In this document: in pieces, positions 1 through 5,892 of the stretch | Numbering within the stretch: position 1 is the first letter of the stretch | Layout: each line of letters starts with the position of its first letter | Assembly: GCA_955652855.1 (NCBI GenBank) | Contig: CATPCN010000267.1 | Coordinates: forward strand, 1 to 6,869 | Source of the DNA: an uncultured Chthoniobacterales bacterium | Lineage (GTDB): Bacteria; Verrucomicrobiota; Verrucomicrobiae; Chthoniobacterales; UBA10450 | DNA length: 6,869 nucleotides | Reading direction: 5' to 3' | The notes under the pieces: model-generated | Told to the model about the DNA's origin: nothing | Seen by the model: the letters and a program-made list of their open reading frames with translations, nothing else | Databases searched by the model: none | Position numbers and translations under genes: made by a program

Positions 1-882
1 CATGACGGCCATGCTATTGGGATGGTAGGGCGGCAGCATCTTCTGTCCGCTGCCGTCGATAACGGGCCGGCCGGGACTAAACTCCCAAGCGACCTTGCCA
101 TCGGGTCTAAACAAAACAACAGGCGAGCCAAATGTAATGTTTTGGATCGGGAAAACATTAAAGAGGAGTTGCCGTGGTCCGCTCTGAGTTAGCTGCCCGA
201 TCCATGAATGCCGCCGCCGTTTGTCGCCGACATACTCTGACTCCAGCAAATCCCCCAGAAAAGAGTACCGCCACAATTGTTGACCTTTTGCGTCAAGGGC
301 TACAACATCCCTGCTCTGAATTCGAAAATCATGAACCTGCGCTTGGGGCCAAAGTGTGACACATAGCCCCGAGAGGATCAGCACCACAACAAGAGCTGCC
401 GCCCACCTCCAAACGGACATCCGCCAAGTATGATCGACTTGAGGCAAAGCGTCACAATCAATCCGCGCACTCCCTTCCTTCGGCGGAGGGAGTATAAGAC
501 ACTCCACTGATACTTCCCGGTTGAAGCGATAACCCTTCCCGCGCTCATTGAGGACGTACGGCTCCCCTACATCAGCCTCACCTAGCGCCGCTCGCAACTT
601 GTTCGCCAGGACGTGGCAGTTCTCTTTCAGCTCAACAGTTACGTCTGGCCAGATAACAGTCTTGAGCTGGTCGAAGGTGACCAGTTGGCCGGGAGATCGT
701 AGGAGCAGGCCCAGCATCTGAAACACCTTGAATTCCATCCCGACTTTGCGCCCGTTGCTAAGAATCTCCTCGGTCGTCAGGTTGACGGTGAACTTCGAGA
801 ACTTGCGAAGCTCGTGCGTCGAGCCATTCAGCGATCGTTCCAGCGTGCCGACGCTTTTCCTGGACTGGTCAGAAAGTGACAT
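1..882 (-). CDS. Transmembrane winged-helix transcriptional regulator, C-terminus beyond window
   Basis: An open frame runs on the minus strand from ATG at 882-880 to base 1 with no stop (294 residues visible). Residues ~25-122 form an OmpR/PhoB-type winged helix: the core FKVFQMLGLLLRSPGQLVTF, then WPDVTVELKENCHVLANKLR as the recognition-helix region, ending in the hairpin GKGYRF. A linker leads to one hydrophobic helix (~159-177). The part beyond contains ALDAKGQQLWRYSF and FRPDGKVAWEF, resembling PQQ/TolB-like beta-propeller repeats. The layout is that of CadC/ToxR-like one-component regulators: cytoplasmic DNA binding and an extracytoplasmic sensor. Large families of this type occur in Acidobacteriota; the signal sensed is unknown. 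An in-frame TGA at 900-898 makes this the only ATG start. Its ribosome binding site is poor (GAAGAG touches the start). A tandem repeat at 903-920 may be its own operator. Fold is confident, target genes unknown. Confidence 0.88.
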   Translation of the reverse strand, partial: MSLSDQSRKSVGTLERSLNGSTHELRKFSKFTVNLTTEEILSNGRKVGMEFKVFQMLGLLLRSPGQLVTFDQLKTVIWPDVTVELKENCHVLANKLRAALGEADVGEPYVLNERGKGYRFNREVSVECLILPPPKEGSARIDCDALPQVDHTWRMSVWRWAAALVVVLILSGLCVTLWPQAQVHDFRIQSRDVVALDAKGQQLWRYSFLGDLLESEYVGDKRRRHSWIGQLTQSGPRQLLFNVFPIQNITFGSPVVLFRPDGKVAWEFSPGRPVIDGSGQKMLPPYHPNSMAVM

Positions 883-902
883 CTCTTCAAGGCTATATCA
901 AG

Positions 903-920
903 CTTTAGGCAGTCTTTAGG
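903..920 (-). promoter_or_regulatory. Tandem CCTAAAG repeat, candidate operator of the winged-helix regulator
   Basis: On the minus strand CCTAAAG occurs twice, exactly repeated, separated by ACTG (7-4-7, 11-bp period), 21 bases upstream of the regulator's ATG. PhoB/OmpR-family winged helices bind head-to-tail 7-bp repeats with 4-bp spacers (the pho-box geometry), so self-binding is a reasonable inference. The position close to the start suggests autorepression. The sequence differs from the E. coli pho box; only the geometry matches. Confidence 0.45.
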
Positions 921-1004
921 ATCGAAAAACCCATATTTGTCGGATACTGCTTTCTTTCGACATGCCGACGAACCGTTTGGCGTTGCAATCCTATTTGGAC
1001 TGCC

Positions 1005-1010
1005 ATTATA
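1005..1010 (-). promoter_or_regulatory. Possible -10 box for the winged-helix regulator gene
   Basis: The minus strand carries a perfect TATAAT about 125 bases upstream of the regulator's ATG, in the gap between the terminator at 1088-1120 and the gene. No acceptable -35 hexamer lies 16-18 bases further up (the region is GC-rich) and there is no extended TG motif. It is therefore a weak promoter candidate. The rest of the 883-1087 gap shows no other gene I would support. Confidence 0.25.
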
Positions 1011-1087
1011 CTCGCGTCCGCACCTCGTCGCCCCGATTACGTTCGACGAGACTGCGGGGCGGTGACGGGTCTTGAAATCCGCGAACG

Positions 1088-1120
1088 AAAAAAAGCGCCA
1101 ACCTTTTCGGATCGGCGCTT
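1088..1120 (-). terminator. Rho-independent terminator of the small coiled-coil gene
   Basis: Read on the minus strand, AAGCGCC pairs with GGCGCTT, extended inward by GATC/GGTT (with G-U pairs) around a CGAAAA loop, and the stem runs into a seven-T tract at 1094-1088. It lies about 30 bases after the minus-strand stop at 1149. This supports the minus strand as the coding strand of the 1149-1590 region. Confidence 0.85.
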
Positions 1121-1148
1121 GTGCTCACGTGAGGGCATCGGACGGATT

Positions 1149-1590
1149 TTACTCCGACGCGACGGCGGCCGCGAATGAGAATTCCGCGTCTATGTCCTTT
1201 GCGACTCGCGCGTCGATGTGGACTTGTTCGATCTTGTCGAGGAATTCTTCACCGTCCGCCTGCTCAATGAGGCGATGCATCATCCAGATTCCGCGGCAGG
1301 CAGCTTCGTCAGCTTTTTGCAGTCTCGCCGCCAGGGAGTGGAGGTCCTCATCCCGCTTCTTGACTTTGAATCTCAGCAGATCAATTTCGTTGTACAACGC
1401 TTCGAGAGAGAGGAGCCGCAGCCTTCGGTGCTGCTTGATCTGGCCAGGGTCAGGATGGGTGACGAGGTGATACTTCAACGCTTCAGCGTCAGCGTTGAAC
1501 AGTGGATCGTCCCACAAAAAACAAAAAACTCTCAAGCGGCGTGCCGCTTGGGATGTGGGGGTAAGGCTTCAAAACCTCAGCTTTATTCAT
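1149..1590 (-). CDS. Unrecognised small coiled-coil protein, frame broken at a T6-G-T6 tract
   Basis: I do not recognise the family. The best start is ATG at 1590-1588, with a near-perfect AAAGGAGGG ribosome binding site (1604-1596) and a consensus-like promoter at 1617-1645. That frame reads MNKAEVLKPYPHIPSGTPLE, then SFLFF, and stops at a TGA soon after 1498. A second frame, open from the T tract to 1149, reads WDDPLFNADAEALKYHLV and continues to AVASE. Removing one T, or a +1 shift on TTT-TTT-G, joins the two into about 146 residues. The second half is mostly charged helix (residues ~50-120 of the join) and likely coiled coil, with no signal peptide or membrane helix. The alternative is initiation at TTG 1535-1533 giving 128 residues, but that TTG has no ribosome binding site. 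It is transcribed divergently from the membrane-protein/ATPase operon and may regulate it (inference only). The gap could be a sequencing error, a recent mutation or programmed slippage. Confidence 0.6.
1516..1549 (-). promoter_or_regulatory. Hairpin plus T6-G-T6 slippery tract inside the coiled-coil gene
   Basis: On the minus strand the perfect inverted repeat AAGCGGCACGCCGCTT (1549-1534) is followed by GAGAG and then TTTTTTGTTTTTT (1528-1516), just where the reading frame must change. A hairpin ahead of homopolymer runs is a known arrangement for RNA-polymerase slippage. UUU-UUU-G also permits a +1 ribosomal slip with full re-pairing. The 5-base spacer argues against a simple intrinsic terminator. 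Function is inferred. Confidence 0.4.
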
Positions 1591-1616
1591 TTGTGCCCTC
1601 CTTTGGGGTGATCGTA

Positions 1617-1645
1617 ACATTAACAAACTTCAGGAGTTATGTCAA
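1617..1645 (-). promoter_or_regulatory. Strong sigma70-like promoter for the minus-strand coiled-coil gene
   Basis: On the minus strand a perfect TTGACA (1645-1640) is followed by exactly 17 bases and TAATGT (1622-1617). Transcription would begin near 1610, leaving about 20 bases of leader that contain the AAAGGAGGG ribosome binding site before ATG 1590. The -35 box abuts the GTG start of the opposite gene at 1646, and the spacer contains that gene's ribosome binding site, so the divergent units share control DNA. Confidence 0.7.
1632..1636 (+). promoter_or_regulatory. Ribosome binding site fixing the GTG start at 1646
   Basis: AGGAG stands nine bases before GTG 1646. The nearer ATG at 1639 is in another frame and reaches TAG after seven codons. 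No other in-frame start lies just upstream, so this site decides the start of the membrane-protein gene. Confidence 0.65.
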
Positions 1646-2947
1646 GTGAAGACTCAACGTAGAGTAACGGCTGTAGCGCGGATGGTGCGCCGGATTGGGA
1701 TAGCCATCGGCCTCCTGATGATAGTGACCGGTGGCCTCATGATCGCATTCCGGGAAAACCTGCCTGCCATGTTACATCCCTTGGTTGCCGGACTTGAGTT
1801 TCTGACCTTCGGGATTGCAATCGCGATCTTCACAGCAGGCTGGTCTGGCGTTATAGCTGCCGAGATTGCGAATAAGCGCAAATTGCAAGGGCTCGCTCTC
1901 TTCTTTCCGGGATTTGCCCTTGTGATAATTTCGATCTTTGCCCTGCTCGAACCGTCGGCCAAATTTCCCTTTTTTAGTGCTGAATTTTGGTCGCTCATAG
2001 TCGCTGGGGTTGTCTTACAGACTGTAGCCCTACTCTTGTTGGTGGCCCCGGGTATCAAGATTTACTCTTACGCTGACCACGGGCCTTTTGTGTTTGCGAA
2101 GAATCAGCCCTGGCGGCAGCACAGCACATCCCCCTATGTCGAGTTTCTCAAGGCCTACTTGGAGCGGATCGAGCGCGATCTAGAAACGGAAGCTTGTTGG
2201 CCGAAGCATTGGAAATGGGCCGAGGAACAAATAGCCTCTTTTACGACCAGAATCTCCAAGCTTACAAGCGACAGAGAGCAGGAGAAAAGGAAAGCAGTGG
2301 AATTCGAACGTAGGCTGCTGGAAGCCGAAATCAAAAGACTGCGACTGGCGGCGCAGGAGCATCAGCGCCAACTCGGTGATGCGGAACCGACCACGCAGAC
2401 TGACGTGGTCTTCAAAAGCGCCGCCCGAATGGTTCAAAACATGGGGCTGACTGAACAGGCTCAGTACTTGGCCAACCGGCGGAGGATCAAACTTCAAAGC
2501 CTCACATACGGTACCGATGTGCAGGTAGCCGATTTGGAAGGCTACTTACGCGAGCTTCAGGATTTCAATTTTCAGGTGGTCTGTGAGGACCTACCAGCAA
2601 ACTTGTCCGGTGTGCCCCATCAGCACCTCGAAGACATAAAGGCGAAGGTTGATACGATCAACCAGATTCCTTTGCTGAAGGAGCGCCCGTCTCAAGCCTC
2701 CCGGAGGTCGGGTTCTACCATTTCAGAGCAGATTGCCGAACAGGAAGCTCTGATCGACGAACTTGAGCGTGATCGAGATCAAGAGTTGAGCGGCATTTGT
2801 ACTCGTGCGAAGGTTGAGCGATTTGAGGATCTACCATCTACCCAGCAGGATCAGTTCGTAGAGGCGGAAAATTCCTGGGAAGCAAAGCTCAGGAGCGAGC
2901 GTGAAAAAATGCGGAGCCTTAAACAGAGCAGGCGAGCAGTGCGGTGA
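1646..2947 (+). CDS. Four-helix inner-membrane protein with coiled-coil tail, partner of coupling ATPase
   Basis: The family is not recognised. The 433-residue protein has four hydrophobic segments (~15-35, 47-71, 83-102, 114-137) after a basic N-terminus, then a long soluble charged region. Helical, coiled-coil-like stretches lie at ~205-245 (EQEKRKAVEFERRLLEAEIK), ~360-380 and ~405-430, and a globular segment at ~255-345. It is probably an inner-membrane protein with a large cytoplasmic tail. Its stop TGA overlaps the GTG of the next gene (GTGA), so the two are translationally coupled and probably made in fixed ratio. The downstream ATPase lacks its own membrane helices, so this protein may supply the anchor that VirD4-type coupling proteins normally carry at their N-terminus. 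That role is inferred from context and topology, not homology. The start is GTG with AGGAG upstream. Confidence 0.75.
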   Translation: MKTQRRVTAVARMVRRIGIAIGLLMIVTGGLMIAFRENLPAMLHPLVAGLEFLTFGIAIAIFTAGWSGVIAAEIANKRKLQGLALFFPGFALVIISIFALLEPSAKFPFFSAEFWSLIVAGVVLQTVALLLLVAPGIKIYSYADHGPFVFAKNQPWRQHSTSPYVEFLKAYLERIERDLETEACWPKHWKWAEEQIASFTTRISKLTSDREQEKRKAVEFERRLLEAEIKRLRLAAQEHQRQLGDAEPTTQTDVVFKSAARMVQNMGLTEQAQYLANRRRIKLQSLTYGTDVQVADLEGYLRELQDFNFQVVCEDLPANLSGVPHQHLEDIKAKVDTINQIPLLKERPSQASRRSGSTISEQIAEQEALIDELERDRDQELSGICTRAKVERFEDLPSTQQDQFVEAENSWEAKLRSEREKMRSLKQSRRAVR

Positions 2948-3774
2948 AACCCCTGATGCTCGGCTTCAACGGCCGCGGGCAACCTATCAGCTTGCTACCA
3001 GATGACCGGCTCATCCACACGCACGTAATCGGTTCGTCCGGCAGCGGCAAGTCGAAGTTTCTGGAATGGATGATGCGTGGCGACTTGCGAAACGGTCAGG
3101 GGTTCTGTCTATTGGACCCGCATGGCTCGCTTTATGAGGCCGTCGCCAGCTATTGCGCGCGATACCCGACGTTGTCCCGAAATGTCATTCTCTTGAACCC
3201 GTCCGCCGGCGACGCCATCGTCGGTTTCAACCCCTTTCAGCGCACGAGTGAAGATAGCGTCTCAGTACAGGTCGCTAACAGAATCACGGCCACCATGCAC
3301 GCGTGGGGTGTGAAGAACACTGATGAGACACCCACTCTGGAACGAACACTGAAGCTCATCTACACCGTCGTGATTGAACACAATCTGGGTCTGCCTCAGG
3401 CGAAGCACTTGATCAATTTTGAATCGCGCGAAATCAGGGCCGAACTCATCGAGAAATTGCAGACCGAACTTATCGCCAGCGAGTGGCGAGAACTGCAGGT
3501 GCTACGAGCGAAGGATTGGCGGCAAGAAACGCTCTCGGCCAAGAACAAGCTCTTTCGCTTTCTCAACTCGCCGCCGCTGATGCGGTGTATGGGGGTGCCA
3601 TGGAGGACACTCGACCTCAAAGCCGTGATGGACGAAGGCAAGGTGATATTGGTGAACCTTGCGCGTAGCGAGAACTTCTCAAAAGAGGATGGCCGCGTCC
3701 TGGGAGCACTGCTGGTCAATGAGTTTTTCGAAGCCGCAGTGTTACGGCCCGAGGTGGTGCTGATGAAACGTTGA
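2944..3774 (+). CDS. VirD4/HerA-like conjugative coupling ATPase, C-terminally truncated
   Basis: This 276-residue protein shows the N-terminal half of a type IV secretion coupling-protein (TraD/VirD4/TraG) or HerA-like ATPase. An adaptor strand HTHVIG leads into Walker A GSSGSGKS (residues 30-37, lysine 36). LLDPHGSLYE (56-65), the usual 'DPHG' strand, and ILLNPSAGD/GFNPF (82-98) follow. The helical insertion at ~105-225 is followed by KVILVNLARSENFSKEDGRVLGALLVNEFFEAAVLRPE. In full-length relatives the Walker B strand (hydrophobics then DE) and the sensor/arginine region come next. Here the frame ends six residues later (VVLMKR), so Walker B and about half of the usual length are absent. 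No remainder appears in other frames downstream. It is probably an inactive remnant, or a fragment that works in complex. No transmembrane helices precede Walker A. Translation is coupled to the upstream gene by GTGA. Confidence 0.85.
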   Translation: MKPLMLGFNGRGQPISLLPDDRLIHTHVIGSSGSGKSKFLEWMMRGDLRNGQGFCLLDPHGSLYEAVASYCARYPTLSRNVILLNPSAGDAIVGFNPFQRTSEDSVSVQVANRITATMHAWGVKNTDETPTLERTLKLIYTVVIEHNLGLPQAKHLINFESREIRAELIEKLQTELIASEWRELQVLRAKDWRQETLSAKNKLFRFLNSPPLMRCMGVPWRTLDLKAVMDEGKVILVNLARSENFSKEDGRVLGALLVNEFFEAAVLRPEVVLMKR

Positions 3775-3837
3775 GCCGCACGGAAGAGCCTGCAAACAGG
3801 GCGCAAATAACACCAACGCCGTGGAAAAGCAAAACGG

Positions 3838-3873
3838 AATACATCTTTGAATACATTTCTAAATACCTACACA
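3838..3873 (+). repeat. Three 12-bp tandem repeats upstream of rep (iteron-like)
   Basis: AATACATCTTTG, AATACATTTCTA and AATACCTACACA follow each other with exact 12-bp period at 3838, 3850 and 3862; the AATAC core is invariant. Direct repeats directly before an initiator gene are the normal position for Rep-binding iterons or a rep operator. The copies are shorter and fewer than typical 17-22-bp iterons. The same bases also read as EYIF-EYIS-KYLH in an open frame, so a coding origin is not excluded. Confidence 0.45.
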
Positions 3874-3887
3874 CCAGGGGAGTGTGT
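3869..3887 (+). promoter_or_regulatory. Leader hairpin with Shine-Dalgarno in its loop
   Basis: ACACAC (3869-3874) pairs with GTGTGT (3882-3887) around CAGGGGA, so AGGGGA, the only good ribosome binding site in this leader, sits in the loop and its last G in the stem. It lies eight bases ahead of ATG 3891, not the initiator ATG at 3915. This suggests RNA-level or antisense control of initiator synthesis (inference). Confidence 0.45.
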
Positions 3888-3890
3888 GCA

Positions 3891-3902
3891 ATGAATCCTT
3901 AA
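3891..3902 (+). CDS. Three-codon leader ORF (Met-Asn-Pro-stop) before rep
   Basis: ATG AAT CCT TAA follows the AGGGGAG ribosome binding site at ideal distance, and its stop lies 12 bases before the ATG of the initiator, in the same frame. The initiator ATG has no ribosome binding site of its own (the preceding bases are ACGCAAAAAACT). Translation of the initiator therefore probably depends on re-initiation after this mini-ORF, as leader peptides do for some plasmid rep genes, or on read-through. The frame is open further upstream to 3723, so the TAA might instead interrupt a once longer N-terminus. Confidence 0.4.
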   Translation: MNP

Positions 3903-3914
3903 ACGCAAAAAACT

Positions 3915-5651
3915 ATGGGCACGGAAAGTACAATCGAGCATCTCGCAGAAACGCCTTTTCGTGCTGAGGATACGGCCGGATCGAAAGTAGCAAAAGCTGC
4001 CGCCAGAACGCGTGCTGTTGAAAAAATCAGGTCGGAGTTGAACGTTGAGAAGTGGCCCGCGATGTGGCAACCAGCTAAGTCCAAGAACAGACCTACGCTT
4101 CGGACAATGGAGCGTGAGATTACCGCCACCGATGGCACGCGTATCGTCTCGCGTGTCGAAGTCGGCTATACGCAGTTGGGTACGCTGACGACCGAAGAGC
4201 AGAAAATGTTGTACGTCCTGATCAAACTTTGGGAGGACAGCGGCAAGCCAAACACCCAAGTCTTTTTCTCCAGCCGCGAACTCGCCCGGATGCTCAAGAA
4301 GAAAGGCTGGGGCACGAACGTCATTCAAGCGATCACGAAGTCGTTGCGCAAGTTGCGGACGATACCGATTGAATGGATCAACTCATACCACGACCGGACA
4401 AACAACGGAGACGTGCTTGTCGATCGCCGCCCGTTCACGCTGCTCGGGGAACTTCGGGTCGTGGAGCGCAAGCATGATGGAGCAGTTAACAGCTCGCAAG
4501 GATATTTCAAATTCGATGACCACATTCTTACAAACCTTCAGTTGAACTACACCAAGCCGGTGTGCATCGAGGAATTTTTCAAACTGAAGAGCGAGGTCGC
4601 GCAGCTTATCTATTCGCACGTCGATCTGATGCTGTTCGACAAGAGCAAATACGAACGGCGAAGCAGGGAACTGTTCAATGACCTCGGCTTGAAGAATCAT
4701 GAGTACACCCACATGTACGAGCGCAAGCGCGCGATCGAAAGAGCACTCAAAGAATTGGAGGGTATTCGACTGAGTAGTGGCGTGCTCAAAAGCGCCACCA
4801 TCGAGAAGACAAATGACGGCAAGGATTACAAGGTTGCGTTTTCAAAGGGCGCAGCGGCTCGCATTGAAGTGGGCGTTGAGTCAGCGCCGGAACTCATTCC
4901 GCCAAGCGTCGTCATCAACGAGTATTTCGCTCAGAAAGATTCACTCCAAATGCAGGGCGAAGAGCTCGTAGCAGAATTCTACAAACGGTTCCACAACGTT
5001 TTGAACCGCGGCGCAGATTCCAAACAGGTCGCACAAGCAATAAGCCTGATTGTGCATCATGGGTTCGAGGCGGCTCAATTTATCATTGAGTACAGTTGGA
5101 AGGCAGCGCAGGAGACAAACTATCAGCCGCAGACTTTTGGCGGCATTCTGCAGTACACCAGCCGGGCGCTGGCTGAATACGACCGGCTCAAGGCCGCGCG
5201 AGAGAGGATCAACACGCGAATCCCGGCAATGCCGGCGGAACAGCCACAAAACAACCCTCAAGCAATTGCCGCTTTGGAACGGCTCTCGGAAGAAGAGCGC
5301 ACGATGTTGCATGATCGGGTCAAGACAAACTTGTTCGAGCGCTATTCGTTTATTGCGCGGCACGCCGCAGATAAGAGCATGGTGGTCGAGGCCATGATCC
5401 ATGGCGGGATGCTGCAAGAGCTTGAACGCCAGCTACTACCCGCCGAATCTATGGCGATTGACAATCCGGTGGCAGCAGATGAGGTAACACCGGCCTCCAC
5501 TCCCGTACCCCTATCGGAGCATCAAGATGGCGCCCCGGCGACAGACGGTCTTCCAACTCAGGCCGCGGATGGGATCGAAACGACCCCATCCGAGGAAGTT
5601 GCCGACATCATAAACGCGCCTGCAACGGACGAAAATTCTCATAACGATTAA
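3915..5651 (+). CDS. Plasmid replication initiator protein, RPA-like
   Basis: This 578-residue protein resembles the replication initiator protein A (RPA) type of plasmid Rep proteins, which bind origin repeats and open the origin for the host replisome. Residues ~85-185 look like a first winged helix (YTQLGTLTTEEQKMLYVLIKLWEDS, FFSSRELARMLKKKGWG, then strands ending FTLLGELRVVER). A second at ~196-310 contains YFKFDDHILTNLQLNYTKPV, SEVAQLIYSHVDLMLFDKSK, RRSRELFNDLGL and ERALKELEGI, with strands to YKVAFSKG. Residues ~345-430 are helical with NYQPQTFGGILQYTSRALAEYDR, a segment I associate with these initiators. The last ~65 residues are acidic, Pro/Ala-rich and probably disordered. ATG 3915 is chosen because an in-frame TAA lies 12 bases upstream; control is probably through the repeats, hairpin and mini-ORF before it. 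A terminator follows. Assignment rests on pattern recognition; plasmid versus integrated location is unknown. Confidence 0.8.
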   Translation: MGTESTIEHLAETPFRAEDTAGSKVAKAAARTRAVEKIRSELNVEKWPAMWQPAKSKNRPTLRTMEREITATDGTRIVSRVEVGYTQLGTLTTEEQKMLYVLIKLWEDSGKPNTQVFFSSRELARMLKKKGWGTNVIQAITKSLRKLRTIPIEWINSYHDRTNNGDVLVDRRPFTLLGELRVVERKHDGAVNSSQGYFKFDDHILTNLQLNYTKPVCIEEFFKLKSEVAQLIYSHVDLMLFDKSKYERRSRELFNDLGLKNHEYTHMYERKRAIERALKELEGIRLSSGVLKSATIEKTNDGKDYKVAFSKGAAARIEVGVESAPELIPPSVVINEYFAQKDSLQMQGEELVAEFYKRFHNVLNRGADSKQVAQAISLIVHHGFEAAQFIIEYSWKAAQETNYQPQTFGGILQYTSRALAEYDRLKAARERINTRIPAMPAEQPQNNPQAIAALERLSEEERTMLHDRVKTNLFERYSFIARHAADKSMVVEAMIHGGMLQELERQLLPAESMAIDNPVAADEVTPASTPVPLSEHQDGAPATDGLPTQAADGIETTPSEEVADIINAPATDENSHND

Positions 5652-5663
5652 AGACTCGCAACG

Positions 5664-5696
5664 AGCAAAAAACCCTCAGGACGAGGGTGTTTTTGC
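5664..5696 (+). terminator. Rho-independent terminator of rep, potentially bidirectional
   Basis: CCCTC-AGGAC-GAGGG (5673-5687) is followed by TGTTTTTGC and preceded by GCAAAAAA, so the stem can extend through A-T pairs and work on both strands. It lies 12 bases after the rep TAA. Confidence 0.85.
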
Positions 5697-5760
5697 ATTC
5701 TGGCAGATCCTTATTCGGCTATCCGAACCCTACTAAACGGCTCCGACCGGGTTTTCTTAC

Positions 5761-5804
5761 TCATGTTCAACGACCGTGTGGTTTTGGTAATACGGTCATG
5801 TTCA
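5761..5804. repeat. TCATGTTCA direct repeat framing a GACCGT/ACGGTC inverted repeat
   Basis: TCATGTTCA occurs at 5761-5769 and 5796-5804 (35-bp spacing). Between and overlapping them, GACCGT (5772-5777) and ACGGTC (5792-5797) form an inverted repeat with a 14-base loop. Such clustered repeats next to rep are compatible with protein-binding sites of a plasmid origin or incompatibility region, but each is short. Confidence 0.35.
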
Positions 5805-5820
5805 GACAGGCTCACCGGTT

Positions 5821-5838
5821 TGTTTCACATGTGAAACA
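5821..5838. repeat. 18-bp perfect palindrome, parS-like half-sites with 2-bp spacer
   Basis: TGTTTCACATGTGAAACA is perfectly self-complementary. Its halves TGTTTCAC and GTGAAACA are identical to those of the chromosomal ParB site parS (TGTTTCACGTGAAACA), but AT is inserted at the centre. This could be a plasmid centromere-like site, a binding site for a divergent ParB, or an unrelated dimer operator. No parA or parB gene is in the window. Confidence 0.5.
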
Positions 5839-5892
5839 GTGGGCAACCGACGAGCCGATCAGTTTTGTGAGTTCGACGTGCTACCGCATACG

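Noticed and set aside
728..919. Short plus-strand frame over the winged-helix gene
   Set aside because: Antisense to a clear winged-helix domain; no start signals.
1072..1470. 132-residue plus-strand open frame
   Set aside because: Serine/arginine-rich shadow translation, antisense to the coiled-coil gene and crossing its terminator.
1516..1549. Intrinsic terminator within the coiled-coil gene
   Set aside because: A 5-base spacer separates the hairpin from the T tract and the tract is interrupted by G; treated as a slippage candidate instead.
1218..1649. 143-residue plus-strand open frame opposite the coiled-coil gene
   Set aside because: The minus strand has promoter, ribosome binding site and terminator in place; the plus frame has no ribosome binding site and runs into the next gene's start.
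3867..4328. Minus-strand frame at the 5' end of rep
   Set aside because: Antisense to an initiator with recognisable domains; no promoter or ribosome binding site seen.
4941..5417. Minus-strand 158-residue frame inside rep
   Set aside because: Cysteine/histidine/arginine-rich shadow of the initiator's helical region.
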